Shown here: positions 22,378 to 31,211 of the stretch, in pieces
Numbering within the stretch: the first letter of the stretch is position 1
How the letters are laid out: the number at the start of each line of letters is the position of its first letter
Assembly (NCBI GenBank): GCA_015999765.1
Contig: JAECQR010000014.1
Location: 1-35,334 of the forward strand
DNA: 35,334 nucleotides
Reading direction: 5' to 3'
From: Flavobacteriia bacterium
Lineage (GTDB): Bacteria; Bacteroidota; Bacteroidia; Flavobacteriales; Weeksellaceae
Notes under the pieces: generated by a model
Database searches by the model: none
Seen by the model: the letters and a program-made list of their open reading frames with translations, nothing else
Told to the model about the DNA's origin: nothing
Made by a program: the position numbers and the translations under genes

Positions 22378-22410
22378 AGCGCTGTTAGGGCTTAAAGCCC
22401 TAACAGCGCT
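22378..22410. repeat. Perfect 16-bp inverted repeat between nadA and folB
   Basis: Arms 22378-22393 and 22395-22410 are exact reverse complements around one base. No T-run follows on the + strand, and it lies 10 bp upstream of the folB ATG, so it may be a mobile palindrome or a regulator rather than a plain terminator. Confidence 0.85.
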
Positions 22411-22419
22411 CCTCAAAAC

Positions 22420-22779
22420 ATGAATTCAAAAATCCTCCTCGAAAACCTGAAAATCTACGCTTACCACGGCGTTCTTCCCGAAGAAACCATCATCGGAACT
22501 TACTTTATTCTGAATATTGAAATTCATGCAGATCTGTGGAAAGCCACCGAAACGGATCATCTGGAGGACACCATCAATTATGCGGAAATCAATGCAATTG
22601 TTCATGAGGAAATGAAAATCCCTTCAAAACTGATGGAACATGCCGCAGGAAGAATGATGACAAAAATTAAAAATACTTTTCCGCAGATCACTTTTATCTC
22701 CGTAAAAATGACCAAAACCAGCCCGCCGATGCAGGGGGAAATGGATGGGGTAAGTGTTTATTTTGAAAAGAAATTCTGA
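22420..22779 (+). CDS. folB: Dihydroneopterin aldolase
   Basis: A 119-residue folate-pathway enzyme cleaving 7,8-dihydroneopterin to 6-hydroxymethyl-dihydropterin. It shows LENLKIYAYHGVLPEETIIG near the start with the conserved YHGVxxEE motif, the DTINYAEI segment, and the substrate-binding LMEHAAGRM helix. Length is typical. It lies on the same strand 47 bp after nadA, with a strong palindrome between. Confidence 0.95.
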   Translation: MNSKILLENLKIYAYHGVLPEETIIGTYFILNIEIHADLWKATETDHLEDTINYAEINAIVHEEMKIPSKLMEHAAGRMMTKIKNTFPQITFISVKMTKTSPPMQGEMDGVSVYFEKKF

Positions 22780-22813
22780 AACGATTAACCTGAATTAAGG
22801 AAACATTAATTGG

Positions 22814-22865
22814 AGCGGGCTTTAGCCTGCTTATTTTGTTCACCACACCATTGGCTTTAGCCCAA
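22814..22865. repeat. Pair of GGCTTTAGCC hairpins after folB
   Basis: AGCGGGCT/AGCCTGCT (22814-22831, one G.T pair) is followed by a T-rich run and could act as the folB terminator. A second imperfect hairpin TTGGCT/AGCCCAA lies at 22851-22865. Both share GGCTTTAGCC and resemble the core of the 22378-22410 palindrome (GGGCTTAAAGCCC), suggesting one small repeat family. Confidence 0.65.
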
Positions 22866-22942
22866 ATTTAAAGCTATATAATCTTCGACCTTTAGCAGAT
22901 TTGCTGAAAATCATGCAGGCTTCTTCCCCCAAATATTTTCAG

Positions 22943-22951
22943 TAAATTTGC
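22943..22951 (+). promoter_or_regulatory. Putative -7 box for lnt
   Basis: TAAATTTGC matches TAnnTTTG, 53 bp upstream of the ATG at 23005. No TTG at the right spacing is visible. Confidence 0.4.
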
Positions 22952-23004
22952 GCGGGCACGAACTCTTTCATGCCCATCAAATTCAAAATAAAGACTAAAA
23001 TTCA

Positions 23005-24639
23005 ATGAAATATATTATACTTTCATTAATCTCTGCCATGCTTCTCAGCATTTCCTGGCCAACTTACGGAATTCCTTTTTTTATATTTTTTGCCCTGGTT
23101 CCGTTGCTGATGATGGAACACGAAATCTCCAAATTTTCGAAGATTAAAAACAAAGGAAGTCTGATTTTTGCCCTTTCCTACATCTGTTTTATCATCTGGA
23201 ATATTGTCACCACAGGATGGCTTTACGGAGCCAAAAATCCCGACGGATCTCATTCCTTATTCGCCGTTGTGATTCCCGTTCTTCTTAACTCGCTGTTTTA
23301 CGCATTTATTTTTCAGCTCTACCACTGGTACAAAAACGCGCAGGGAACCTATTGGGGACTTACCTTTTTTGTTGCCATATGGATGTGTTTCGAGAAGTTC
23401 CATATGAGCTGGGAACTTACGTGGCCCTGGCTCAATCTGGGAAATGTTTTCGCAGACTATCCTAAAATCATTCAGTGGTATGATACCCTAGGTGCAACCG
23501 GCGGAAGTTTCTGGATTTTACTCATCAATGTTTATATCTTCTATACGCTAAGGATCTGGGAAGCGGGCAGGAAAAGAAAGTCCTTAATCATCAATTCGTC
23601 GGTTTTAGTAATCGCAATTGTGGTTCCGATGCTGATCTCTCTGGTGAAGTACAATAATTTTGATGAAAAACCAATCGGATCTGTGAATGTACTGATGCTG
23701 CAGCCGGAACTAGATCCCTACACCGAAAAATATTCAAAAGACAGTTTAACGATTCTGAATGACCTGCTAACGTTGGCTGAAGTCAATTCAAAAGGGAAGA
23801 TCGATTATTATATCGGTCCGGAAACTTCAATACCGGGATATGGCTCAATTTCGGAAAACGGTTTTGAACAAAGTATACTTTTGAATACCGTAAAAGATTT
23901 TCTCACCAAACATCCTAAATCGGTTTTCGCGACAGGCATTTCCTCTCACCGCTTTTATGCGGATGAAAGTGAAAAATCGGAAACTGCTTACCAAACGCCG
24001 CAGGGAGTGTATGTAGACAGTTACAATTCTGCAGTTCAGATTATCCCGAACCAGAAAGTGGAAGTATATCACAAAGGAAAACTTGTTCCCGGAGTAGAAA
24101 TCTTCCCATACATCAACGTACTGAAACCGCTTTTAGGCGATGCAATGCTGAATCTTGGCGGAACTACTGCGTCTTTGGGCGTTGATAAAAAAAGAACTGC
24201 TTTCGGCAACCCTTATAATCCGGGTAAACTGGCTCCGATCATTTGCTATGAAAGCATCTATGGCGAATTCGTTACTGATTATGTGAAAGAGGGCGCCAAT
24301 TTCTTAGCCATTATGACGAATGATTCCTGGTGGGGTGTTACGCAGGGTCACCAGCAGCTTATGGCTTATGCAAGACTCCGTGCAATCGAAACCCGCCGCG
24401 AAATTGCAAGAGCAGCCAACAGCGGAATTTCTGCACACATCAATGCCAGAGGCGATGTCACAGCGGATACACTTTACGGTGATAAAACTGCGCTTTATGC
24501 AAAAGTTAACCTTTACGACGGCATGACATTTTATACCAGAGCCGGCGATTTATTGTCACGGATTTCTGTATTTATCCTGGGTTTTCTGGTGGTGTATACC
24601 CTGATTAAGAAATTTCAGAACAGGAAGAAGAAAGGTTAA
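23005..24639 (+). CDS. lnt: Apolipoprotein N-acyltransferase
   Basis: A 544-residue inner-membrane enzyme that adds the third acyl chain to lipoproteins. Several N-terminal membrane segments (roughly 1-215) precede a periplasmic nitrilase-fold domain with the Glu-Lys-Cys triad: Glu273 (GPETSIPGYG), Lys357 (YHKGKLVPGVE) and Cys414 (PIICYESIYG). A final membrane segment lies near 520-538. It is slightly longer than the E. coli enzyme. It is monocistronic, and followed by a G-rich heptamer array. Confidence 0.94.
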   Translation: MKYIILSLISAMLLSISWPTYGIPFFIFFALVPLLMMEHEISKFSKIKNKGSLIFALSYICFIIWNIVTTGWLYGAKNPDGSHSLFAVVIPVLLNSLFYAFIFQLYHWYKNAQGTYWGLTFFVAIWMCFEKFHMSWELTWPWLNLGNVFADYPKIIQWYDTLGATGGSFWILLINVYIFYTLRIWEAGRKRKSLIINSSVLVIAIVVPMLISLVKYNNFDEKPIGSVNVLMLQPELDPYTEKYSKDSLTILNDLLTLAEVNSKGKIDYYIGPETSIPGYGSISENGFEQSILLNTVKDFLTKHPKSVFATGISSHRFYADESEKSETAYQTPQGVYVDSYNSAVQIIPNQKVEVYHKGKLVPGVEIFPYINVLKPLLGDAMLNLGGTTASLGVDKKRTAFGNPYNPGKLAPIICYESIYGEFVTDYVKEGANFLAIMTNDSWWGVTQGHQQLMAYARLRAIETRREIARAANSGISAHINARGDVTADTLYGDKTALYAKVNLYDGMTFYTRAGDLLSRISVFILGFLVVYTLIKKFQNRKKKG

Positions 24640-24690
24640 TGGTTAATGGTTAATGGTTAGTGGTTAGTGATTAATGGTTAACGGTTGTTG
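24636..24690. repeat. G-rich heptamer array after lnt
   Basis: TTAATGG repeated with TTAGTGG and TTAACGG variants begins at the lnt stop. It is the only array of this type in the right half of the window. The gap then continues with ATCTGCGAA/ATCTGTAAA 9-mers (24778-24806) up to the next gene. Confidence 0.85.
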
Positions 24691-24809
24691 CTTACCCTGA
24701 ACTTTGAGAATTTTTTTGGAACATAGTTTTGGAAGCATATAATTCAGTGAAAAATTTATTCAAATATTACGTATTAATCTGCGAAATCTGTAAAATCTGC
24801 AAGATCCTT

Positions 24810-26933
24810 CTACTTGCTTTTCTTGTGATTGTAATGATTCATCAGAATCCGTATTTCGTTGAATTCAAAATCATTGGGCAGTACTTTTTTCCAGTCGGAT
24901 AAGGTTTCGTGTGGAATGTTTTTTTTGAATTCTTTTTCAAAAGTTTTAATCTTTTCCTTATCGAAAACCCTCGTTAAATCAAGTAATCCCTGCTCTGCGA
25001 ATTTAGCAAGATGCCCGTAAATGGTTTCGGTTACCAACCCGCGGTCTCTTGCGATTTCGGGAATTGTCCTGCCCTCCTCAAAAAGCTGAAACGTAAGAAC
25101 ATGCGACGGAACTTTGGAGATTTTCGTGGTTACTTTTACATCATTTTCTGTGTCGAAAAGTTTGGTTTCCAGCAGATAGAGGTCTTTCAGATCATTCAGA
25201 TAATCTTCCAGATCATCGAGAAAAACCCTGAAATCTTCGTTATACTGTTTAAGTCCTTTCACCCCTTTACTTTCAGCATAAAAATCTTTCAGCGGACTGA
25301 ATATTTTGGCATTCACATGCGTAAAAAAGAAATTAACGGCACCTCTGGCTTTGCTTTCAATCTCGCTCCACTCCTCATCTCCATTAATGAATTTGCGGGT
25401 TTTCTGCTGAATAATTTTTTCGAACTTTTCGTAAATGGCGTTAAATTTTTCAGCTTCCGGTTTTATACCGTGATAAAGGAATTTCACTTTTTCCTTATCC
25501 AGTATCTTGGCATTTGATGCAGTATTGTGCCACTGCATCAGCGCTGTTGCCATCCATTTACAGTCCAGGCGGTTGATGATTTTGCGGATGCTGTAATCGT
25601 ACTTTTCGGTGTTCAGAATTTCTTCGATGCGGTTGTTTGCATGAGTCTCATCCTGAAATTTCGACACTCTTTTATCTGAAAAAATAACTTCCGGAGTAAT
25701 TTTAGATTTTAAAACAATGCCTTCAAGCGTGCGGCAGCGGGAAAGTGCCACGTAAACCTGCCCGGAGGCAAATGATTTACCCGCATCAATAATGAGGCGG
25801 TCAAATGTTAAACCCTGGGATTTATGAATGGTAACTGCCCATGCCAGGCGAATCGGGTACTGTTTAAAACTTCCCAAAACCTCTTCCTGGATGCTTTTGT
25901 CTTCGCCGAGAGAATACCGTTTCTGTTCCCAGGTCTCTTTTTTCAGTTTGTAGATTTCGTCTTCACCGTCGATAATGACACTGATTTCCTTTTCATCAAC
26001 ATCAACAATTTCAGCCAGTTTACCGTTAAAATATCTTTTCTCACCGCTTGCATCGTTGCGGATAAACATAATCTGAGCGCCCAATTTGAGTTCCAGAACC
26101 TCATCGTTAGGATACTGGTTTTCATTAAAATTACCAATGATTTCCGCATCATACAAACGTGCTTTTCCGGGAAGTGCTGCCAGTTTTTTCCGGTTGATTT
26201 CATCGGCCATTTTGTTATGAGAAGTCAGATAAACATAAGGCTCATCTGAAGGCTCAAAATCGGGCTGGTATCTTTCATTAAGGGTATCGAAATCGATATC
26301 CCGGATTTCTCCGTCTCTGATTTCGTTCAGAATTTCAAGAAATTTTTCATCTTTCTGCCTGTAAACGGTGGTAAGTTCCAGTGTAATTAACGGGAGTTCC
26401 TTCAGCGCGTAACTGTCGAAGAAAAAAGGAGACTGATAGTACTGCTTGAGGACATATTCGTCTCGCACAACCGGTGGAAGCTGATACAAATCCCCGATAA
26501 AAAGCATCTGAACTCCACCAAATTTCTGCTGGTTTCTGCGGACATGCCGAAGAGAAAAATCCATCATGTCCAAAACATCTGCCCTTAACATCGAAACCTC
26601 ATCAATGATGATGATTTCAATTTCGCGAAGCAGTTTCAGTTTGTCTTTGCGGTATTTGAAATGATGCATGAGGTCAGCAATATTATTCGCCATATTACTG
26701 TCTACCCGATCGGTTGTCGGCAGAAATGTCCTCAAAGGAAGCCCAAACATCGAATGAATCGTTACTCCGCCCGCATTAATCGCCGCAATTCCGGTAGGAG
26801 CAACCACGATATGCTTCTTGCGGGTTTTGCGCACGAAATCATTTAGAAAAGTAGTTTTTCCCGTGCCGGCTTTTCCGGTGAGAAAAATACTGCGGTTGGT
26901 GTGTTCGGCCAAACTGAAGAGGGATTCATTCAT
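24810..26933 (-). CDS. Pif1-like AAA helicase with C-terminal helix-turn-helix
   Basis: A 707-residue SF1 helicase-type protein. Walker A GKAGTGKT (20-27), then APTGIAAINAGGVTIHSMFG, Walker B IIIDEVSML (108-116), a DLYQLPPV motif III region, and a UvrD-like C-terminal motif (WAVTIHKSQGLTFDRLIID, then VYVALSRCR). After a charged linker, a winged or HTH_40 domain (about 609-655; GRTIPEIARDRGLVTETIYGH) closes the protein. Pif1/RecD-like helicases unwind DNA and G-quadruplexes. The HTH is like that found at the end of RecQ-type proteins. The role here is inferred. Confidence 0.92.
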   Translation of the reverse strand: MNESLFSLAEHTNRSIFLTGKAGTGKTTFLNDFVRKTRKKHIVVAPTGIAAINAGGVTIHSMFGLPLRTFLPTTDRVDSNMANNIADLMHHFKYRKDKLKLLREIEIIIIDEVSMLRADVLDMMDFSLRHVRRNQQKFGGVQMLFIGDLYQLPPVVRDEYVLKQYYQSPFFFDSYALKELPLITLELTTVYRQKDEKFLEILNEIRDGEIRDIDFDTLNERYQPDFEPSDEPYVYLTSHNKMADEINRKKLAALPGKARLYDAEIIGNFNENQYPNDEVLELKLGAQIMFIRNDASGEKRYFNGKLAEIVDVDEKEISVIIDGEDEIYKLKKETWEQKRYSLGEDKSIQEEVLGSFKQYPIRLAWAVTIHKSQGLTFDRLIIDAGKSFASGQVYVALSRCRTLEGIVLKSKITPEVIFSDKRVSKFQDETHANNRIEEILNTEKYDYSIRKIINRLDCKWMATALMQWHNTASNAKILDKEKVKFLYHGIKPEAEKFNAIYEKFEKIIQQKTRKFINGDEEWSEIESKARGAVNFFFTHVNAKIFSPLKDFYAESKGVKGLKQYNEDFRVFLDDLEDYLNDLKDLYLLETKLFDTENDVKVTTKISKVPSHVLTFQLFEEGRTIPEIARDRGLVTETIYGHLAKFAEQGLLDLTRVFDKEKIKTFEKEFKKNIPHETLSDWKKVLPNDFEFNEIRILMNHYNHKKSK

Positions 26934-27013
26934 CGGTCAAATTTAAAGAAAATGATTAATTTCCGGGGTACATTCCTTGGTGATAATTTTTTTAAAGGAA
27001 ATTAAGATGAAAA

Positions 27014-27046
27014 TTGGTGCAGTTCATAAAAAGGCAATATTTTTGT
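27014..27046 (+). promoter_or_regulatory. Putative promoter of the lipoprotein gene
   Basis: TTG (27014-27016) and TATTTTTGT (27038-27046), with a 21-bp spacer, fit the Bacteroidota promoter. It lies inside the longer open frame that begins at 26977, so the start at 27067 is preferred. Confidence 0.55.
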
Positions 27047-27066
27047 TGCGACCTAGAAAACTCACA

Positions 27067-27522
27067 ATGAAAAATCTGTTCATCCTTGCGCTTGCCGCGC
27101 TCTCTCTCACCTCCTGTAAAAGCAAAAAAGCAGTTGATACTGAAACCTTACCAAAAGACATTTCGCTGAAACCGGAAAACAATCTTTCGCAACAGGATGA
27201 CCGCGAAGATCTTACAAGAATCATCAGAGAAATAGACGCATTAATTGCCACAGAACCATGCACAGATTCTTCTGAATGGAAATTCGCTGCAATTGGCGCA
27301 AAACCCTGCGGCGGCCCAAGCTCTTATATCGCGTATCCTCTGAAACTGGAAGATGAAATCCTTCCGCGTATTGAACATTTCACCGCAATGCAGACTGCTT
27401 TCAATAAAAAATACAATTTAATGTCTGATTGTGCTATGGTCATGCCACCAAACGGAATCCGTTGCGAAGACGGGAAAGCAATACTGGTTAGCGGCAATTC
27501 TGAAGAGTCCGCCATTCAATAA
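27067..27522 (+). CDS. Small lipoprotein of unknown function
   Basis: About 151 residues from the ATG at 27067. A lipoprotein signal peptide (MKNLFILALAALSLTSC) ends with Cys17 as the acylated residue. The mature part has a KKAVD linker and an alpha-helical domain with conserved-looking cysteines (EPCTDSSEWKF, KPCGG, SDCAM, IRCEDG). I do not recognise a named family. The longer frame from 26977 would place a good promoter within the coding sequence and bury the signal peptide, so it is rejected. Confidence 0.82.
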   Translation: MKNLFILALAALSLTSCKSKKAVDTETLPKDISLKPENNLSQQDDREDLTRIIREIDALIATEPCTDSSEWKFAAIGAKPCGGPSSYIAYPLKLEDEILPRIEHFTAMQTAFNKKYNLMSDCAMVMPPNGIRCEDGKAILVSGNSEESAIQ

Positions 27523-28458
27523 TCAGCCGACACTTTGGTTGCTGTCGGTTTTATGCATGGCATCTTTAAGCAGTTTAGCTGCGCTCCATTTTGCGTGCCG
27601 CGAAGGTTTAATGGTGTGATTCATTTTATACGCATAAACTTTGGTGAATTCAGCACCGAAAAATACAATCTGGCAGGAGTAATTTACCCACATCATCAGA
27701 AGGATGATGGTGCCGGCAGTTCCGAATACAGAAGTAGGCTTGGAGATTTCAAAATAATAACCGAGTAGGAATTTTCCGATGTTAAATAACAGTGCAGTAA
27801 CGAAAGCCCCCATCCATACGGAACGCCAGGAAATTTCCACATCAGGCAAAACTTTGAACATCAATGCAAACAAGACCACTACCACAATAAAGCTGACGAT
27901 AAAATTGAGTACCTGAACGAGGACAAAAGTTTCGAGGCCGAAATGCCGTGTAATCCATTCGTTAGCGAGGCCAAGAACCGAAGATAAGATAAGACTGGTT
28001 AGGAGCAGGAAAGAAATTATCAGGATCATTCCGAAGGAATTAGCGCGGTCTAAAATGTATTTCCGCCACGCTTTTTTAGGCGCGGCTTCTACGTCCCACA
28101 ATGTATTGAGACTGCGCTGCATCTCAAAAAATAAGGTAGTTGCACCAAAAATCAGCGTTAGAATCCCGAAAATTTTCATCAGGATATTCTGGTTGTCCCA
28201 CACCGCGCTTACAATCATACTTTGAAGACTGTCGGCGATTTCTTTTCCTGCAATTCCGCTTGCCTGTGCGGTCACCTGCCCGCGAACTGCTTCATCACCA
28301 AAGAAGAGTCCGGCAACCCAAATGACGATAATCAGCAATCCCGGAAGAGAAAAAATCGCATAGTAGGCAAGGCTGGCAGAATCTCTTGATGCACTGCCGC
28401 CATTCCATTCGTTAAAGGTTTCTTTAAGAAGTTCCCAGGTGAGTTTGAGGTATTTCAT
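27523..28458 (-). CDS. YihY/BrkB family membrane protein
   Basis: A 311-residue protein with about six membrane segments (SLPGLLIIVIWVAGLFF, IFGILTLIFGATTLFFEM, MILIISFLLLTSLILSSVLG and others) and the family's SLAYYAIFSLPGLL N-terminal motif. It was once mis-annotated as RNase BN in E. coli. The actual function is unsettled. It is convergent with the lipoprotein gene, with stop codons essentially abutting. Confidence 0.92.
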   Translation of the reverse strand: MKYLKLTWELLKETFNEWNGGSASRDSASLAYYAIFSLPGLLIIVIWVAGLFFGDEAVRGQVTAQASGIAGKEIADSLQSMIVSAVWDNQNILMKIFGILTLIFGATTLFFEMQRSLNTLWDVEAAPKKAWRKYILDRANSFGMILIISFLLLTSLILSSVLGLANEWITRHFGLETFVLVQVLNFIVSFIVVVVLFALMFKVLPDVEISWRSVWMGAFVTALLFNIGKFLLGYYFEISKPTSVFGTAGTIILLMMWVNYSCQIVFFGAEFTKVYAYKMNHTIKPSRHAKWSAAKLLKDAMHKTDSNQSVG

Positions 28459-28574
28459 AACGAAATTTTAAGGTATAAATATTCGCTTCGTCTTAAACCC
28501 AGGTTACAGGTCATTCAGAAATGAATATTCTTTTGACTAACTTCAAATTTCGTTCCTACTTGATTTTTTCAGAT

Positions 28575-29093
28575 TTACTCTTCTTTATACCATCCGGAAT
28601 ATTTTACATAGTTATTGGCAATCCGGTTCACTTCACCTTCCAGTAATTCGGAAGAAATATCTTTGATTTTTCGCGCAGGTATTCCTCCCCACACTTCACC
28701 GGATTTTATATGCGTACCCTGAGTCACCACCGAGCCGGCGCCCACAATGGAATTGCTTTCAACCAGACAGTCGTCCATTACAATCGCGCCCATACCAATA
28801 AGTACATTGTCATTAATCGTGCAGCCGTGAACAATCGCGTTATGACCAATAGAAACATTATTTCCGATGGAGAGGGGGAATTTCTCAAATGTACAGTGCA
28901 GCATCGCATTATCCTGAACATTTACTTTGTCGCCCATTTTTATAAAATGCACATCGCCGCGGATTACTGCGTTATACCAGATACTGCAGTCTTTGCCCAT
29001 CGTAACATCGCCGATAACGGTCGCAGTTTCTGCCAGAAAAGTATTTTCGCCAATTTGTGGGGTTTTTCCCAGAAGTTCTTTTATTAAAGCCAT
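28575..29093 (-). CDS. Gamma-carbonic anhydrase-like left-handed beta-helix protein
   Basis: A 172-residue hexapeptide-repeat protein of the gamma-CA/YrdA/PaaY type. The metal-binding triad is intact: His66 (NAMLHCTF), His84 (IGHNAI) and His89 (VHGCTI), with the family's typical spacing. Catalytic CO2 hydration is not certain because many relatives are inactive. It is divergent from nfu, with about 118 bp between the starts. Confidence 0.92.
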   Translation of the reverse strand: MALIKELLGKTPQIGENTFLAETATVIGDVTMGKDCSIWYNAVIRGDVHFIKMGDKVNVQDNAMLHCTFEKFPLSIGNNVSIGHNAIVHGCTINDNVLIGMGAIVMDDCLVESNSIVGAGSVVTQGTHIKSGEVWGGIPARKIKDISSELLEGEVNRIANNYVKYSGWYKEE

Positions 29094-29180
29094 TTTTAAA
29101 TGTATCAGGTTATTGATATTTGATTTCTGCCGGATTGAAAATATCTAATTTCCGAATCCTGAAAGCCGGTTTATAATCCG

Positions 29181-29189
29181 TATTTTTGC
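29181..29189 (+). promoter_or_regulatory. Putative -7 box for nfu
   Basis: TATTTTTGC matches TAnnTTTG, 22 bp upstream of the ATG at 29212. Confidence 0.45.
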
Positions 29190-29211
29190 CATTCAAATTT
29201 AATGAATTAAA

Positions 29212-30090
29212 ATGAGACAAATTCTTATAGAGCCTACCGAAAATCCAAAAGTGATGAAGTTTGTTGCAGACTACAACCTGATTCCCGGATCTCTGGAGCT
29301 CGACCGAAACTCCGATATCTCAGAAATTCCGCTGGCACAGGAACTTTTCAATTATCCTTTTATCGAAAGGATTTTCATTACGGCCAATTTTATAGCAGTT
29401 GCTAAACAGGACAGTGTAGAATGGGAGTTTGTAACCGAAAGTCTGAAAAATATTATTGAAGACCAACTCATTGCTAACCCAAGAATCTATCAGAAGAAAA
29501 TACAGGACATTCCACAGGTTTTTGCAGAAATGACACCGAATCCTATGGTGATGAAATTCGTTTCGAATAAACCTTTATTAAACGGTTTTGTGGAAGTGAA
29601 ATCCCGCGAAGAAGCTGCTGATGTTCCTTTGGCCCAGGCCATCTTTCATGAATATGATTTTGCAAAAGAAGTTTTTATTTCTGACAATTTCGTAGCAGTG
29701 ACTAAAAATGTCTCTGTGGAATGGCATCAAGTAATGGTTGCAGTACGCACATTTATCTCAGAATATCTGCAGAATGATGGGAAAATCTCTAATCTTCCGC
29801 CCCAGAAACACGCCAATCCCGTTGAAAATCTCATCAACAGAGATTATACCGAGAACGAACAGAAAATTTCGGATATTCTGAATGAATATGTAGCACCAGC
29901 TGTCGAAGGCGATGGCGGAAAAATTTCACTAATTGAATATGACGAGAGCACCAAAACCGCAAAAATGTTGCTTCAGGGTGCATGTTCGGGCTGCCCAAGT
30001 TCTACCGCAACATTAAAAGGCGGCATTGAAAACCTCCTGAAACAGTTTGTACCGGAATTGGTAGAAAATGTGGAAGCAGTAAACGGATAA
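29212..30090 (+). CDS. NifU/Nfu-family Fe-S cluster carrier with two Nfu_N domains
   Basis: A 292-residue scaffold or carrier for Fe-S clusters. Two tandem Nfu_N domains are evident: IEPTENPKVMKFVADYNLIP...PLAQELFNYPFIERIFITANFIAVAK (about 6-65) and MTPNPMVMKFVSNKPL...PLAQAIFHEYDFAKEVFISDNFVAVTK (about 105-165). The C-terminal NifU domain carries GACSGCPSS with Cys258 and Cys261 as cluster ligands. Most Nfu proteins have one N-domain, but the duplicated form is common in Bacteroidota. It is followed by hemH on the same strand, with a hairpin between. Confidence 0.93.
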   Translation: MRQILIEPTENPKVMKFVADYNLIPGSLELDRNSDISEIPLAQELFNYPFIERIFITANFIAVAKQDSVEWEFVTESLKNIIEDQLIANPRIYQKKIQDIPQVFAEMTPNPMVMKFVSNKPLLNGFVEVKSREEAADVPLAQAIFHEYDFAKEVFISDNFVAVTKNVSVEWHQVMVAVRTFISEYLQNDGKISNLPPQKHANPVENLINRDYTENEQKISDILNEYVAPAVEGDGGKISLIEYDESTKTAKMLLQGACSGCPSSTATLKGGIENLLKQFVPELVENVEAVNG

Positions 30091-30101
30091 ATTTTTATCA
30101 T

Positions 30102-30135
30102 CAATGAGTAATGAGCGCAAGGCTATTACTCATTG
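30102..30135 (+). repeat. 11-bp inverted repeat in the hemH leader
   Basis: CAATGAGTAAT (30102-30112) pairs perfectly with ATTACTCATTG (30125-30135) around a 12-nt loop, 22 bp before the hemH ATG. There is no T-run, so a regulatory or mRNA-processing hairpin is more likely than a terminator. The longer hemH frame (ATG at 30104) starts inside it and is rejected. Confidence 0.8.
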
Positions 30136-30157
30136 CTTATTACGCATTACTTATTTT

Positions 30158-31180
30158 ATGAAAGGAATTTTATTAGTCAATCTCGGGTCACCGAAATCAA
30201 CGGATGTAAAAGACGTTAAAGAATACCTCGACGAGTTTTTAATGGATGAAAAGGTGATCGACTACCGCTGGTTTTTCCGGTCGCTACTGGTGCAGGGTAT
30301 CATTCTGAACACCCGTCCGCCAAAATCTGCTGCGGCTTATAAAACTGTATGGACTCCCGAAGGCTCGCCTTTGATTGTTATTACCAAACAGATTCAGCAG
30401 AAATTACAGAAACTGGTGGACGTTCCTGTCGAAATTGGAATGCGATACGCAGAACCCAGCATTGAAAACGGAATCCGTAAACTTACCGAACAGGGCATTA
30501 CTGAGATCGTGCTGTTCCCGCTCTACCCTCAATATGCGATGAGCACGACGGAGACGGTGGTTGATAAGGCAGAGGAAGTCCGAAAAAAGTTCTTTCCTGA
30601 TATCAAAATCAATTACGTTCAGCCCTTTTACAACCGTGAGATCTACATCGACTGTTTAGCGGAAAGCATCCGTGAAAAACTCCCTGAAAATTTCGATGCG
30701 CTGCAGTTTTCTTACCATGGCGTTCCGGAAAGACATATCTATAAAACCGATCCAACAAAGACCTGCAATCTGAATGACTGCTGCTCGCGCGACCAGAATC
30801 CGAGTCATCAGTTCTGTTACCGCCACCAGTGTTTTAAGACAACGGAAATGGTGATTCAAAAATTAAATATTCCTAAAGAAAAAACCGTAGTGTCATTTCA
30901 GTCGCGTTTGGGAAATGACAAATGGATGGAGCCTTACACCGATGAAACTTTAGAAAATTTACCGAAAAAGGGCGTAAAAAATCTTGCGATTGTTTGTCCG
31001 GCCTTCGTTTCTGATTGTTTGGAAACTTTAGAGGAAATTTCAGTTGAAGGTAAAGAAGAATTTATTCACGCCGGCGGCGAAAATTTCCACTACATCCCGT
31101 GTCTTAATGATGAAGACCGTTGGATTGAGGTGGTAAAAACACTTTGTGAAGAGAAACTTGGGGAGTTTTATCTAGTTTAG
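30158..31180 (+). CDS. hemH: Ferrochelatase
   Basis: About 340 residues from the ATG at 30158 (MKGILLVNLGSPKS). It inserts Fe2+ into a porphyrin at the end of haem synthesis. It has GMRYAEPSIENGI, the catalytic histidine His187 in FSYHGVPERH, and the C-terminal metal-site acid in HAGGENFHYIPCLND. The Cys-rich stretch at 203-225 (C-N-L-N-D-C-C ... FCYRHQC) resembles the extra ligands of [2Fe-2S]-containing bacterial ferrochelatases. It lies downstream of nfu, a logical pairing if the enzyme carries a cluster. Confidence 0.95.
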   Translation: MKGILLVNLGSPKSTDVKDVKEYLDEFLMDEKVIDYRWFFRSLLVQGIILNTRPPKSAAAYKTVWTPEGSPLIVITKQIQQKLQKLVDVPVEIGMRYAEPSIENGIRKLTEQGITEIVLFPLYPQYAMSTTETVVDKAEEVRKKFFPDIKINYVQPFYNREIYIDCLAESIREKLPENFDALQFSYHGVPERHIYKTDPTKTCNLNDCCSRDQNPSHQFCYRHQCFKTTEMVIQKLNIPKEKTVVSFQSRLGNDKWMEPYTDETLENLPKKGVKNLAIVCPAFVSDCLETLEEISVEGKEEFIHAGGENFHYIPCLNDEDRWIEVVKTLCEEKLGEFYLV

Positions 31181-31211
31181 ATTCTCTTTATTTTTTCTTA
31201 ACTTTGAGTCA

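Noticed and set aside
25011..25517. A 168-codon open frame opposite the helicase gene
   Set aside because: Phe/Ile-rich antisense reading of an AT-biased coding region, with no independent support.
26937..26945. -7 box TAAATTTGA directly before the helicase ATG
   Set aside because: It would place the transcript start at or beyond the start codon, and no -33 element is seen, so it is probably chance.
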